From the NCBI GenBank assembly GCA_026874595.1, contig CM049306.1, positions 103,925,142 to 103,989,141 of the forward strand: a stretch of 64,000 bases of DNA. Reading direction: 5' to 3'. The DNA comes from Sipunculus nudus. Lineage: Eukaryota; Annelida; Sipuncula; Golfingiida; Sipunculidae. A program made the position numbers and the translations under genes. Position 1 is the stretch's first letter. Each line of letters begins with the position of its first letter. Below are positions 22,901 to 37,867 of this stretch, piece after piece. The notes beneath the pieces are model-generated. The model was not told where the DNA came from, searched no databases, and saw nothing but the letters and a program-made list of their open reading frames with translations.

Positions 22901-25900
22901 TCTAATTTGATATTTTCTTATAAACATTTGATGGCATTAACATCAATCCAGCTGCATTTTATTATTAACACAGCTACAGAATCAACAGAATGAGATGTGC
23001 ATTCACTGACAAGCCATGTCCAACAAACTGCTACAGAAACAAATTAAGGAAAATGACATAATACTGAGCGGTTGTGTAAGCCAATAAAACATGGAGCATA
23101 AATACTTCCACAGTTAATCTTAATGCCTGAGATGATACTGATAAACATAGGTATGTATTATACTTACCAATCTTTTTATCACTGAGCATAACAGGTGGAG
23201 ATTCAATGTTAAGTGTTCTGAAATAAGAGCAAAGATCAAGTAAGACATTTCTTCATCTAGTAAAGCATACACCATAAGGACAAGAAATAATGTATAAATT
23301 GTAAATTGTTGTATGCATATCTGTAGTGAAGTTAAATATGTCTGTCTGTTAAAGTAAATTTACTGATAGATAAACCAATCTTATTCTTCCACCAAATACT
23401 TAATTTATGAGTAAGTCATATCTATTTATACCCTATTTTCAGCCTGCCACATTAAAACAAAATATTCTTACCATTATCATTTGAACACCTGTGAATAAAC
23501 TTGCTTTTAGTCTGCACAGCATGTGAACAAGTGACCCAAGGGTCATGATGGTCAGCTGACTTGTATGCTTTTAGGTATGCAAGGAGGTTTATCCAGGTAT
23601 TATGAAAAAAGTTTCTAAGTCAAGCAGTAATAATCTGTGTCTTTATAATAACTGGCCAGCCATGATTTCTGAATGCAACAAAGAACCTTGATCAATGGGT
23701 AACATGACTCCCAGAGTGCTCTAAATCATGCATTTTGCCAATAGACCTTAGATATAGAGTTCAGTTACCTTATTCTACATTCAGCTGCTACCATTTGTGC
23801 CCATCTGACTTATAGTGTTAAAATCATTTCACAAAGCTTGCAGATTATAGGTCACAGTGACATCATTTCAAGAAATTTTACATGAAACTCCCTGTATCTT
23901 AATCAAATTAGAAGCTTCTAGGTCCATCTAACTAATCATGCAAATGTGTCCTGTAAGATGCTCAAATCATGTTCTTTTACATATCTTGCAGAACATAGGC
24001 TACTATGACCTAAAGTCAGGTTTTCAGAGGAGATTCTTGATGGCCCTCCCTGGATGTCAAGTTAGAAGATTCAAGGTTCAGCGGTTAAGAGGCACATACA
24101 CTGTGCAAAAGTCATTGTAGGTGGCAACACCTGTCTTGTGAACAAGAAAGCCATCAAAGACACATAGACAGGTCAAAATAACAGGCCAATACATCAAACT
24201 TACCTTGAGTCTGATGCATGGGGATGACCAGGCTTAGATGAGAAAGGCAGTTGCCCCGAGTGAACTGTGACAAATTTGCTGGCTCAGTCTACTGCACTTA
24301 GTGAACTCATGACCTGCACCTAGACCTGCGTAGGTCCCTATAATTTTGTCTGTTTCTGGTCTTACATAAATATACCCCAAGTAACAGCAACCCCTATTCT
24401 GTTACACTGTTGACCCTATGTCCAGCTTCCCTATTGCTTCCATGACCAGTTCCAGTAATTCACAATTATAACTACAGGTGGCGTCTGTGTGCTCAATTGT
24501 AGAGGATTCTCATGTAGTCCTTACCCCTTAGTGATAGTGGGGCCCCCTACAGAAAGAGAGTAAACTATTTGCACCCCACAGAAGGGGCCAATACATGAAT
24601 TATAAAATGATCACTGAACATTAATAAACGTGATACAAGAAAATGAAAAAAATTTTTCCTTGACCTGTTGCAGGTCTACCTGCACCTGGCTAGACTGAGT
24701 GAACTTTTGACCTGTACCTGGCTGCACTGAGTGAACTCTTGACTTGTTGCCTAATCTGATACAGTTGGCAGTCTGACAGAGCTATAAATAGATCCAGACT
24801 GATCTCTAGCCTGTTGCCAAATCTGAAATAGTAGCCACACCATTGCATAAGCACATGCAGGGGCCCTGCCCTGAGGGGCATGACACCCATGAAGTGATCA
24901 CATGGTGCCCATGAGGTGTTCACATGTCACCCATGAGGTGATCACATGCCTTGTGCTTGGCTGCACTGATTGAACTCTTGACCTATATCTGGCTGCACTG
25001 AATGAACTCTTGATCTGTTGCAAAATCTGAAACAGTTGGCAGTTTCTCAACCTATTAAAGATACACAATCTTGGCCTGATGGTAAAACTGTTAACACATA
25101 CTGAAAGACTTAGGATAAAATGCTTTTTTTTTAAAGCTGACATATTCAAAAACTTGTTATCAAAATATCTAGAATGATAAAAGATGCAGTCCTTTTATTG
25201 TTAAAGGTCCAATAATTCTGCAAAAAATCATTCAAGTAAACTTGAACAAAGCCCACCTAAGAATGATTTTTGTGCAATGTTACAGAAGTTATAATTGAAA
25301 CAATAATTTTGTAGAAGAACAGTTTTGCAGTCCTCAGTTTGAAATAGACATAATAATTGCCATAAGACCAACTTAAGCTTTTCTTATATGATTGAAAGAA
25401 CCATGTCCTAGGATAGTTCTTTTAAAAATTGAATGATTCAACTTGAAAAATTCATCATTAACATTTTAAGCTGAAAGAGGCTAAAATTGTTAGGTTTTGC
25501 CCATAAAAAACAGGTCAATGTAGGTGGCACCACAAAATCTGCAACTTCAAATATGAGTTATGTGACCATCATGTGCACAATACTTGGTAATGCTAGCTTC
25601 TGCATTTCTGAGATTACTTTGTCAATATGCTTACTTGGCCAAATGAATGTTCAAATTCATGTAACTCCAATAAAATTCATCAAATGCAAACCATTTGAAC
25701 AAACTTGAGAGGGCTTGCCTCTGGGATCATTTCTGTAAAATATTGAACAATTTGGCTGGACCGTTTACATGAAGACTTTTAAAAGTTTTTCAGCTTTTTC
25801 CCTATAAAATCTAAGTAAATGCAGATAGTAAAAAAAAATAAGCTGAATCCCACAAAATTTTAAATGTGACAGATTATTGCATAAAATCTGGGGTTGGTAG

Positions 25901-28900
25901 CTCCTGCTATTCCTGAGAAATTATGGGTTAATGTACAGATGACCAATGACCCCGTACAAAAAAAGGTCAATGCAGGTGGCACCACCAATACCTGAATTTC
26001 ATATATGACTCATGTGACCAACACTGGCATAAAATTTGGTGATGATAGCTCCGGCCGTTTCTGAGACTGTCATTTTAGTGTGCTTTTTTGGACAGATGAC
26101 TAAGTTCAAATTCCTGTAACTCGGCCAAAATTCACCGAACTTGAACCATTCGAACAAATTGAGAGAGATGGTATAAAAGATTGTTTCTGTGAAATATTGA
26201 ATAATTTGGCTAGACAGTTTCGTCGGAGAAGATTTTTTTAAGGTTTTTAGCTTTTTCTCTAAAAAATCTAAGAAAATGCAGAATTTTTCAGATGGCTAAT
26301 TTTTTGCATTAAATTTCATGATGCTAGCTCCAGTTGTTTTCAAAATAGTATGGGTTAACGTACAGACGATGGACACTGCCACATCATCACATTAGCTCAA
26401 AGGTTCGCTAAAAATTACTACAGATGCATACTGAATGCAAAATTATAATACAGATACAACTCACTGATGGCAAAATCTTGAATTAAGTTGAGTATGGTTA
26501 TCAATTATTTATAATCAATGTACAGCCGTCTTTATATACCCACAGAGAGCTGTATACCTGTGATTGGAAACATTGCCTGGCATGAGGAATATCTAAAATC
26601 ATGAATCTACATTTTTTAAAAGCTTTTAAAAAAACATTCTTGTCAATATTAACCATAGATATCCTGAAATCTAAATGTCTATAGAGGCATGATGCAACGG
26701 ATGCTGATAAACTGGTGCCAGGCTAGATGTATCTGCTTCACACAGCTAACATATATGGTACAATGACTCAATTCAATCTTTATAATTCAGCCAAAATTCA
26801 TTCTTTGGAACCATAATAGACAATTATTATAAGAATTATTCAGGGAATTATTCTTGTAAAATATTAAACAAATTGGCCCCAGTGGCATCAGTCAAAAAAT
26901 GTTTTACAGGTTTATAACTCATATGGGAAAATACAGCAAAATGGCTAAGTTAAGCTTCCCATAATTCAGCCAAAAATCACTGAACCAAAACCATTTGAAC
27001 AAACTTGAATTATCAACATCTAAGGATAATTAAAGTGTGAGATTTAAGAATTTGGCCCAGTGGTTTTTGAGAAGAAGATCTTTGTAGCCACTGAGCTAAA
27101 ATCAGCTGTTACAGCATATGACTAAATTTAGCTTCTCATAACTCAGCCAAAAGTCACTGAACTGAGACCATTTGAACAAACTTCAGAAAGCACTACCTTA
27201 GGCTCATTTCTGTGCGATATTAAACAATTTGGCCATATGGTTTCAGATAAGAAGTTTTTTGTAGCAGTCAGTATGATGCAGGCACTGATGACCCCCCTAT
27301 AATAAAGGCCAATGCAGGTGGCGCCACCTATACCTCAAATTCAGATATGACTCACGTGACCAACACTGGCATAAAATTTGGTGATGATAGCTTCAGCCGT
27401 TTCTGAGACTGTAATTTTAGTATGCTTTTTTGGACAGATGACTAAGTTCAACTTCCTGTAACTCAGCCAAAAATCACCGAACTTAAACCATTCGAACAAA
27501 TTTGAGAAAGATTGTTCCAGGAATCATTTCTGTGAAATATTGGACAATTTGGCTGAACAGTTTCGGAGAAGAAGATTTTTAAAGGTTTGTTTGCTTTTTC
27601 CCTATAAAATTTAAGAAAATGCAGTTAGCCAAAAAATAAGCAAAATCCGATTGAGTTTTTTAGATGACTAATTTTTTGCATAAAATTTCGTGATGCTAAC
27701 TCTTGTTGTTTTCAAGTTAGTATTGGTGAACATACAGACGCCGGCCGACGGACGCTGGACGACGCCATACCATCGCATAAGCTGACAGGTTCGCTAAAAA
27801 TACAGGCTGCACCACCAGTCTGCAGGAACTGATGAAACTCTCCATGATCAATATGCATGCAAAAATTCATGGTGATCAATGCATTAGTTGTTCAGATACT
27901 GGAGCTTTTGTATCTAAGTTTTAATTATTTGGGGGGGGGGGGGTACTTAGGAACCCCATAGCTTGGAGGATATGGGTAACAGAGACCTACTTTCAGGTTA
28001 CCAAGGAGATTTTTCATGGACCTCCCTGCATGTCATGCTAGAAGATTCCAGGTCCAGCAGTTACAATTTGTGCCTGGTTAATGGACAGACAGACTAAAGG
28101 ACAAAGAGTGATCGCTATAGCTCTGATGACTTTCAGTCAGCCGTGCTACAAAATTTAAGTTTATTTCATGAAAAGTTACAACTGGGAGTTCACTTCAACA
28201 GCAACTTCCCTTAGCCAACAATAAAAAACTTACTTATCTTGTATTAGCACCATATTTTCTGGAACAGCCTGCATCTTGTGTTCTGTCTGTATGTGAACTT
28301 TGACCTTCTCTTGATCACTTCCCTCATACCCACACTTGGCACAGTAGTAGCGTTTTGGCTCTTTAGTACTTGTGTAACGTGGTAGTGATATGTGGGGATG
28401 CATTATCTTCATGTGAGCTGCAGAAAAAATTTCTTTTATCTCAGGTATTAGGTATTTAGGGGAAATTTACAGAAAAATCTTAAATGCAGTACAAACAGGA
28501 TGTAATCTTTAAGCATATGTGTAGGCTTACTAAGATGTTTGTCTGCTACAATAAAATAATGTGTCACAATATTTCAATATAAAAAAACGATCCAAGTCAT
28601 ACGTCCTGTGATCCTTACTGGCATCCTAAGATTCTCAGTTTTATAGTATTTTATTATTTGAAACAATCTTAAACTAATCATCAATACAGTGATATAGACT
28701 ATCAATTTGAATTAATTAATATTATAATTATAACAACTTAACATGTGAAGTGGAAATGAAAGAAAAAAACAAGTATTTAACAAAGTGGGATTAAATGCAA
28801 ATTGTTTAAAATTAGAATATACATGGAAGTACTTTTGCAATTATGTTCACCCGGGAAATTAATTTTTCTACACAGAGAGCACGATGTGCAGCAGATTGAT

Positions 28901-31900
28901 ATTAATACTGATTTCATGTTTATCTAGTACCAAATTATGGAAAATGATTTGCAGGAATTCTCCACCAGAGGGCATCATGACATAAAGGAGAACAATTTTA
29001 TATATGACTGTTGTGACAGGTCTTACTTCTGTAACTAGACCTGTGGGCCAAACTTTTCCCACAGACTTGACACACGATGCGTGCAGACTTTGATCTCCTT
29101 CCACCCTTCTTGGGAGGACTTGGAGTTGACTCTTCATTTAGCAGTTCCTGGTTCTCCTGATGTTCTGCCTTCACTATCACCACTTCTGTCACTGTCTTGT
29201 TACTTTCACTATTGGTGTCTCCTTCACTAGGCCTCTGTTCCTCCACAGTACTTGATAATGGTGGGAGAGAAATCTCAATGGTCTGAGCATCAAGTTGACC
29301 TGACACAGAGAAAAAATAAATAAAGTTGAGATAAAAATAAAATGAAAAATGTCATATACTGGATGTCATGAATGAAACTGTTTTTTCTAAACATTCTTAA
29401 AAATATTAACACCTATGTCTATTGTTAAACAGTACTGAAAAGTATAGATTAAATAAAAAAGCCACATATTACAATCTGCATTTTAAAGGTAATTCTCAGT
29501 GTCAGCATATGGCAAATTATCCAGGTATCCGAGCACATGACTGCAGATAATAATATCTTTATAAGTAAATTTTGCACTGTTTCCATACTGGTAGCTATAA
29601 ATTAATTTTCTAAAATAAATACAAATAATTTAATGTAAATTTCATTCCTAAAACTGTAAAAGTACATTGTTTATTTTTCTAATATTAAAGTTAATAATAA
29701 GTTATAATAAGTAAATTCTGCAAAGGCCTCCTGAAAATGTGCAACCAAATGACTGCCACAAGAAGCCTTCATACAGGCCTGTGTGTGTTTTATTTATTTA
29801 AAGCAACTTGTAATTATTTACAGTCAGACATGTCTTCTGCACTATAAAATATAATTATATTCAATAAAACAAAGCACCAAAATTCAGGATAGCTGAAATG
29901 TTTGTGACAAATATTTGTTATAATAACTTGTATTTTCCTAATAACCCAACAAAGGGATTAGATTTTATGATATTTTACAGTACTTAAATCTTTATATTGT
30001 TCATTCCTTCCACAAAGGTGGTTATATATATTCCCCTGTTTGCATGTTACTTTATCTGTTAATTATCAGTAGCAGAAGTAACAACTGTCAATACTGAAAA
30101 CAAGTGACCCATGGTCATGATGCTCAGCTGACTGGGAAGAGATTCGCAAAAGGAAATTTTATCATCAAAATGGTAGTATATACCCATTAAACTGAAGCAT
30201 CAAACAGATTAAACAACAGGCCAAGATTGTGTCTGTATTTATATATCTCAAAAATAGAGAAAAAATTCGTAAACTTTAAAAACTAGAATACGGGTAGTCA
30301 ACAAGTGACTAAATGTATCCGCCAAAATCAGAGTGGAATGGGTGAAGTGAGGCATGGATTGAGTGGCAAGGGGAAATAGAGTGAGGTGTGTTGCATATTA
30401 GCATGGATGTCTGCATCCTAAATGTGTATGTAGGTTGTGCCACCTACCACAAATCCAGAAAGCTGTCCAAGTTGTATACATATGCAAAATTTTAGGCAGA
30501 AAAGTCAAACCACTACATGTATATGAGTGATTTTAGCCCACGGCAGACAAACAGACAGACGCTGTGCAAAAATGGTTGCAGGTGGCCCTTCCAGTTTTGT
30601 GTATGATAAAGACCTATGTGAGATCCAAAAACACAAGCACAATTTGGCCCAATCGGTCAAATGGTTCGCGAGATATGAGCTTGGATGTCTGCAGCGTAAA
30701 CGAGAATGTAGGTGGAGCCACCTGTGATAAGATCAAGAAAGCTGTCCAGGATGTATAAACCTGCATAATTTTAGGCAATTATGTCAAACAGCTACAGAGA
30801 TGAGTGATTTTAGCCCACTGCAGACAAACAGACAGACCCTGTGCAAAAATGGTTGGATGTGGCCCCTCCAGTTTTGTGTATGAGAAAGACCTATGTGAGA
30901 TCTAAACACATGCACAATTTTGGCCCAATCGGTCAAATGGTTCGCGAGATATGAGCTTGGATGTCTGCAGCGTAAACTAGAATGTAGGTGGAGCCACCTG
31001 TCATAAAATCAAGAAAGCTGTCCAGGATGTATAAACCTGCAAAATTTTTGGCAGTTATGCCAAACAACTACAGAGATGAGTGATTTTAGCTCACAGCGGA
31101 CAAACAGACAGACCCTGTGCAAAAATAGTTGCAGGTGGCGCCACCAGTTTTACGATAAGAAAGAGCTATGTCAGATCTATACACATGCAAAATTTTGACC
31201 TGATCAGTCAAACGGTTCCCGAGATATGAGCTTGGATGTCTGCAGCGTGAACACGAATGTTGGTGGCGCCACCTATCAAAAAGCAAGAAAGCTATCCAGG
31301 ATGTATATGCATGCCGAATTTTAGGTGAATTAATCAAACCACTGCAGAGATATGAGTGATTTTAACCCATGGCAGATGAACAGATGGACACTGTGCAAAC
31401 ATGGTTGCAGGTGGTGCCACCATTTTTGTGTATGGTGTAAAGCTATCCAAGGGCTACATTTGTATTTATAAACAAGGGACCCATGGGTCACGGCGCTCAG
31501 CTTAAGCTTGAAATTTTTGCAAATGCAAAATATACTATTTTAATGTTTTTCATTTATATAAGCATATGAGAAGCTAAGAGGAAAGAGGCCCTCCAACTTG
31601 GTTATAGTAAAGTTCTAAATATATGATTGCAAACTAATACTCTGAAAAGACTGTCATGAAGAAAAACAGTAAAAGTTTTGAGATACTGTGATGCATATGA
31701 AAAATTAACAGATGGACAGGCCAGTGGACAGAATGGACTAATACCTTTATTTCACTTTCAAGGGAATAATGCATTTAAGTTTATATATAAGCCTATTATT
31801 TAAGCATATCCACTTTTTCCATTAAAATAGTTTTTATCTGATTAATTTTTTTTAATTAGAAGTTTTATAAATTTGTATTAAAAAATACTGAAAATATAAT

Positions 31901-34900
31901 TTAAAATATTAGAATTCTAAGTTGCAATCATTATATATCCAGAGTGTAGCTCATATTGGGTCATATTATGCATACACATATATTTTTATTATTATAAGAT
32001 CACAAATGTTTAAACTGAATTTAAAAGAAAATAATGCCACAACATGGCATCTACAAGATTATTCCTTGAATCACTATTAAAAAGATTTGCACACTGGAAT
32101 TTTCAGTACATGATTAATCTTATTCACCGAAATAAAATAAAAGATTCAGTAAATTTGGTAAAATAAAAACATCTTTTCAAATTAAGTATACACACTGTTG
32201 GTTGAATGAGAGACAAACAATATCAATATGCTAATTACAATCTAAGCTATAATTTATTACTGGAATTAATAGTCAATTTCACACCTGGTGAAGTTTTTAC
32301 TCTCCTCAAGTAAGGAATTACTTATCTGATGAACATCCACACTTTCATAGCAATACACCACTTTGTGGACACAATTCAATGTGCACTTTAATCATTGTAA
32401 CCCTGGTGGTAAATACAAAACCTAAAATGTAGCATTGCATAGCCAAGAATAAAATGAAATAAAGAAAATTATAACATTCATCTAGTTAATGCACCATCTA
32501 GGGGGGGGGGTGTGCAGGGCAGAGGGGAAGCCTGCTAGTAGTGGCCAAGTTGAGCCAAGGCAAGCTGCCTAGGGTGGGTTACATAATGCAAGTGAAAGCT
32601 GTACTATTAGGTGGGCTAGATGTAAACAACACTTGACATGGTGTGTGAAAACTTGAATAAAAGCTACTCTTTTCAATCAATTCCTTTGAAATTTCAGATT
32701 TTAAAAGATTCAATCCTAATGTATATATGCTGTGAAAATTAAATCAACTGTGCTTACAGGGAAAAACGTGCCATTGCCAAAGTTGGACAAAATTTAAGGT
32801 ATTGATTTTTTATTTATGCTAATAACTTGAAAAATTTGCAAAATTCAGATCTAATTTTGGGTAAACAATTGAATCTTGATTAAATAAAGTTATATTCCTG
32901 AAAAAAAAGTCTCTAGCTTCAGCAATTCCCATCTTAGGTGAGTACATATATTTCTTGATTTTTTAAAAAGTGCATTATGTTTGGGCCCATAACTTAAAAA
33001 AATTAGGCAATACTGACATCATTTCTGGCATGTGCATAGCGAATGTATAGAAAAATATGTATATATAATATGATCAAAGTCAGATCAGTGGTTTTGATAT
33101 AAGGCAGTCTTAAAGTGTAACAAGTGGTTTTTAATGGAAAAATGAAGTTTTTCATTAATATCTCGAAGGAATTCAGTCCTAGTGACCAAATTCTTGGCAT
33201 GATAGGGGATTTTGGAGACATCTAACTGTATACCAAATTTAAGGAACTTAGAGCAGAAGCTCGGGAGCTGAGCTCTAGCAAACTCCATAACACTAGCTTG
33301 ATGTAAACAATATGTGACATGGTGCTTGAAAACTTGAATAAAATCTACAGTTTTTGATCAACTGGTTTCAAATTTTTGGTGTTAACTGTTGAAATGCTAT
33401 CAAAAACATGCTTTGAAATTTAAATCCACAGCAATTACAGGAAAAATACGTGCCATGGTCAAAGTTGGGCAAAATTTAAGGTACCAATTTTTTATTTTTG
33501 CTAATATTTTAAAAAATTTAAAAGATTTTGATCTAATTTTGGGTATACAATTTAATTTTGATTAATAAAAGTAATATTACTGGAAAAGAAGTGCTTAGCT
33601 TAACAAGTTTTGTGTTAAGTGATCAAATTTCTTTCCTGATTATTTACAAAATGCATTATGTTTGGGCCCATAACTTTTTTAAATTATATAATACAGCCCT
33701 AATTTCTGGCATGTACATAGGAACTATATAAGGATTATTTATGGTAAATATGAAGAAAAACAAATCAATGGTTTTGATATTAGGCAGTCCTGAAGTGTGA
33801 AAATAGGTTTTTAATAAAAAAATTGAGGTTTTTTTCCTTAATTTCTCAAAGGAACGAAGTCGCAAAGACCCAGTTTTCGGCTTGGTATGAGATCTTGGGG
33901 ACATCTAACATTATGCCAAATTTTGTCTTAAGGTTTCAAAACGTGCCACATCTACGGACGGACGATGGACAATGGACCACGACTATAGCTCAGATGACTT
34001 ATAGTCAGCTGAGCTAAAAAAATTTCCTGCTCGGTCAAACGGTTCCCGAGATGTGAGGTTTTATTTGTGGAAACAGACGCACAAATGGACGCTGGGCAGA
34101 GAGGAAAGGTTAGAGGTCAACGCAAATTGGTTAGGCACCAGTTCACATGTGACCCAATAATTGGTGTAAGTTTCGGAAAAATCGGTCCAGAAGTCTCAGA
34201 GGAGTTCTCCGGAAACGAACGCCGCCGCAGCAGCAGCAGAGGAGGAACCCAGTCAAAAACATAGTATCTGCAAAACTTCGTTTTGGCAGATACAAAAATA
34301 CCAGTCTGAAATAACTAATAAAAACACTCATTGGTCAATATCCATGCAAAGAATCATGCTGATCTCTGCATCAGTTGTTCAGATACTACAGCTTTTGTAT
34401 CAAATTAACCCATTATTCTGAGGGCTACTTCGGAGTCCTATAGCTTGAAGGATATGGGTAACAGAGACCAAATTTCAGGTTTCCACAGGCACTTTTCATG
34501 GGCCTCCTTGCATGACAAGAATGAAGATTCTAGGTCCAGTTGTTACAATTTGTGCCACGTTAACAGATGACAGCATCCTTAAAGGTATAAAAAATAGAGA
34601 AAAAAATTTGATAAATTGAATAAAATATAGGTGGCACCACCAGTCTGCAGAAACTGATGAAACACTCCATAATCAATATCCATGCAAAGAATCATGGTGA
34701 TCTCTGCATTAGTTGTTCAGATACTTCAGCTTTTGTATCAAATTTTCCATTATTCTGAGGGATACTTCGGATACTTTAGTTTGAAGGATATGGGAAACAG
34801 AGATCTAATTTCAGGTTTCCACAAACACTTTTCATGGGCCTACTTGCATGACAAGAATAAAGATTCTAGGTCCAGTTGTTACGATTTGTATCCTGTTGAC

Positions 34901-37801
34901 AGATAACCACATCTTTAAAGGTCTCAAAAATAGAGAAAAAAATTCATAAAAATTTGAAAAAAAAACACAGGTGGCGCACCCAGTATGCAGATTCTGATGG
35001 AACACCTTATGAAAAAAATGTATGCAAAAAATTATGGCCATCAGTGTTGAAGTTATTGAGATAATGCAGTTTTTGTATAAAATTTTTCATTATTCTGGGG
35101 GGTATTTTGGAGCCATACAGCTTAAAGGATATGGGTAACAGAGACCTAATTTCAGGTTTCCATAGAGACTTTTCATGGGTCTCCCTGTGTGTCAACATTT
35201 ATGAAGATTCTAGGTCCAGTTGTTATGATTTGTGCCCTGTTAACAGATGTTCATATCTTTATAGGTCTCAAAAATAGAGAAAAATTTGTAAAAAAACCCG
35301 AACAAATACAGGTGGTGCCACCAGTCTGCAGAAACTGATAAAACACTCCATGATCAGATCCATGCAAACAATTATGGTGATCTCTGCATCAGATGTTTAG
35401 ATACTTCAGCTTTTGTATCAAAATTTCCATTATTCTGAGCTGTACTTTGGAGTGCCATAGCTCAAAGGATATGGGTAACAGAGACCTAATTTCAGGTATC
35501 CATGGAGACCTTTCATGGGTCTCCCTGTGTGTCAAGAATGAAGATTCTAGGTCCAGTCGTCACAATTTGTACCCTGTTGACAGATAACTACATCCTTAAA
35601 GGTCTCAAAAAAAAGGGGAAAAAAAAAAAAATACAGGTGGCACCACCAGTCTGCCTGAACAAATGGAACACCTCTTGATCAATATGTATGCCAAAAATCA
35701 TGACCATCAGTGTTGTAGATATTGAGATGTTGCAGTTTGTTTTTATCAAATTTACCATTATTCTGGGGGGTAATTGGGAGCCCCACAGCTCAAAGGATAT
35801 GGGTAACAGAGACCTTATTTCAGGTTTCCATGGAGACTTTTTATAGGTCTCTCACTGTGTCAAGAATGAAGTTTCTAAGTCCAGTCTTTACGATTTGTGC
35901 CCTGTTAACAGATGTTCACATTTTTAAAGGTCTCAAAAATAGAGAAAACAATTCGTAAAAAATCGAAAAATACAGGTGGCGCCACCAGTCTGCAGAAACT
36001 GATGAAACATCTCATGATCAATATGTATGCCAAAAATCATGACCATCAGTAATGTAGTTAATGAGATATTGAAGTTTTGGTATGAAATTTTTGACTATTC
36101 TAGGGGGTACTTTGAGGCCCCATACCTCGAAGGATATGGGTAACAGAGACCTAATTTCTGTTTTCCATGGAGATTTTTCATATGTCTCTCAGTGTGCCAA
36201 CAATGAAGATTCTAGGTCCAGTCTTTACCATTTGTGCCCTGTTAACAGATGTTCACATTTTTAAAGGTCTCAAAAATAGAGAAAAAAATTCGTAAAAAAT
36301 TGAAAAATACAGATGGCGCCACCAGTCTGCAGGAACTGATGGAACATCTCATGATCAATATGTATGCCAAAAATCATGACCATCAGTGATGTAGTTAATG
36401 AGATATTGATGTTTTTGTATGAAATTTTTGATGATTCTGGGGGGTACTTTGGGGCCCCATAGCTCAAAGGATATGGGTAACAGAGACCTAATTTCTGGTT
36501 TCCATGGAAATTTTTAATATGTCTCTCAGTGTGCTCACAATGAAGATTCTAGGTCCAGTCTTTACGAATTGTGCCCTGTTAACAGATGTTCACATTTTTA
36601 AAGATCTCAAAAATAGAGAAAACAATTCGTAAAAAATCGAAAAATACAGGTGGCGCCACCAGTCTGCAGAAACTGATGAAACATCTCATGATCAATATGT
36701 ATGCCAAAAATCATGACCATCAGTGATGTAGTTAATGAGATTCCATGTCCAGTCTTTACGATTTGTGCCCTGTTAACAGATGTTCACATTTTTAAAGGTC
36801 TCAAAAATAGAGAAAAAAATTCGTAAAAAATTGAAAAATACAGATGGCGCCACCAGTCTGCAGGAACTGATGGAACATCTCATGATCAATATGTATGCCA
36901 AAAATCATGACCATCAGTGATGTAGTTAATGAGATATTGAAGTTTTAGTATGAAATTTTTGATGATTCTGGGGGGTACTTTGGGGCCCCATAGCTCGAAG
37001 GATATGGGTAACAGAGACCTAATTTCTGGTTTCTAAGGAGATTTTGCATCGACCTCTCAAAATCCCAAATTACAAGATTCTAGGTCCAGCGGTTACGAAT
37101 TGTGCCTTGTTAATGGACAGACGGACGTCGGACAAAGAGTGATCGCTATAGCTCAGATGACTTTCAGTCAGCTGAGCTAAAAATTAACTTAACAATAACG
37201 TTGGGGATGGGAGTGACAATTGAACCGAAGAAGGTCCCATTAAATTTTGGGGCAAGTCCAGGTAAGATGGACAGATCCTGTAGGATTGCCTGGCCTTGAA
37301 TTGGCAGGGGTTTGTGCTTCATGGAGTGCCATTCTAGTTTGCAATCCAAGATTAAGGTTACTTGATTTTAGCCCTGGACCTCACCTGCCTCTTGTTGTTG
37401 AAGCTCTTTGTTTTTACCAGCCACCATGTTCTGCATCATACTCGACAGCTGTTTCCACTGCTCCCAGGCTTGTGCTTTCTGGTGGTCATCCATATTTTCA
37501 ACAAGTGATAACTGCTGTTCTAACTGTCAAACAAAAGCATAATGAAACCCCCAAAATGAATCAATTTCAGAAATCTACAGATTTCTAGGACTGTTCATGA
37601 TATTGTATCTGCAGACCTTTTTATATGATGGCTGTCCTCTGATCCATATATCTACTGCCACTACTGGCATGCAATGTAGGTAGTGCCACAAGTCTTGTAG
37701 TTGTACAATGGTTAGAACTAATTCAATTTCAATATGCATAATAAATTTCAGAATAATTCACACTGTCAGTCTGAGAAATATAGATAAATCATATAAAATT
37801 T

Positions 37802-37867
<66 letters not shown>

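Larger units (their letters stand above)
30100..37179 (+). mobile_element. Helentron-like element H5 (7.1 kb, contains nested H6)
   Basis: Begins ACAAGTGACCCATGGTC after an A and ends with hairpin GATGACTTTCAGTCAGCTGAGCTA before AAAA. Layout: a 5' unique part, about four 280-bp units (30420-31440), interruption by H6, a 240-bp spacer with CGCCGCCGCAGCAGCAG, then about eight 337-bp units (34629-37140). The same order is found in H8 in reverse. It sits in intron 2 of the 15-finger gene and encodes no protein. Without H6 it is about 4.5 kb. Confidence 0.75.

Noticed and set aside
24180-24240. Possible exon near an ACCTTGAG donor-like site on the minus strand
   Set aside because: Phase from exon 4 to the 50-nt exon 5 already fits, and this stretch has no conserved frame or acceptor.
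37247-37588. 113-codon plus-strand frame
   Set aside because: Antisense shadow of exon 2 of the 15-finger gene, which has proper splice borders and phase on the minus strand.
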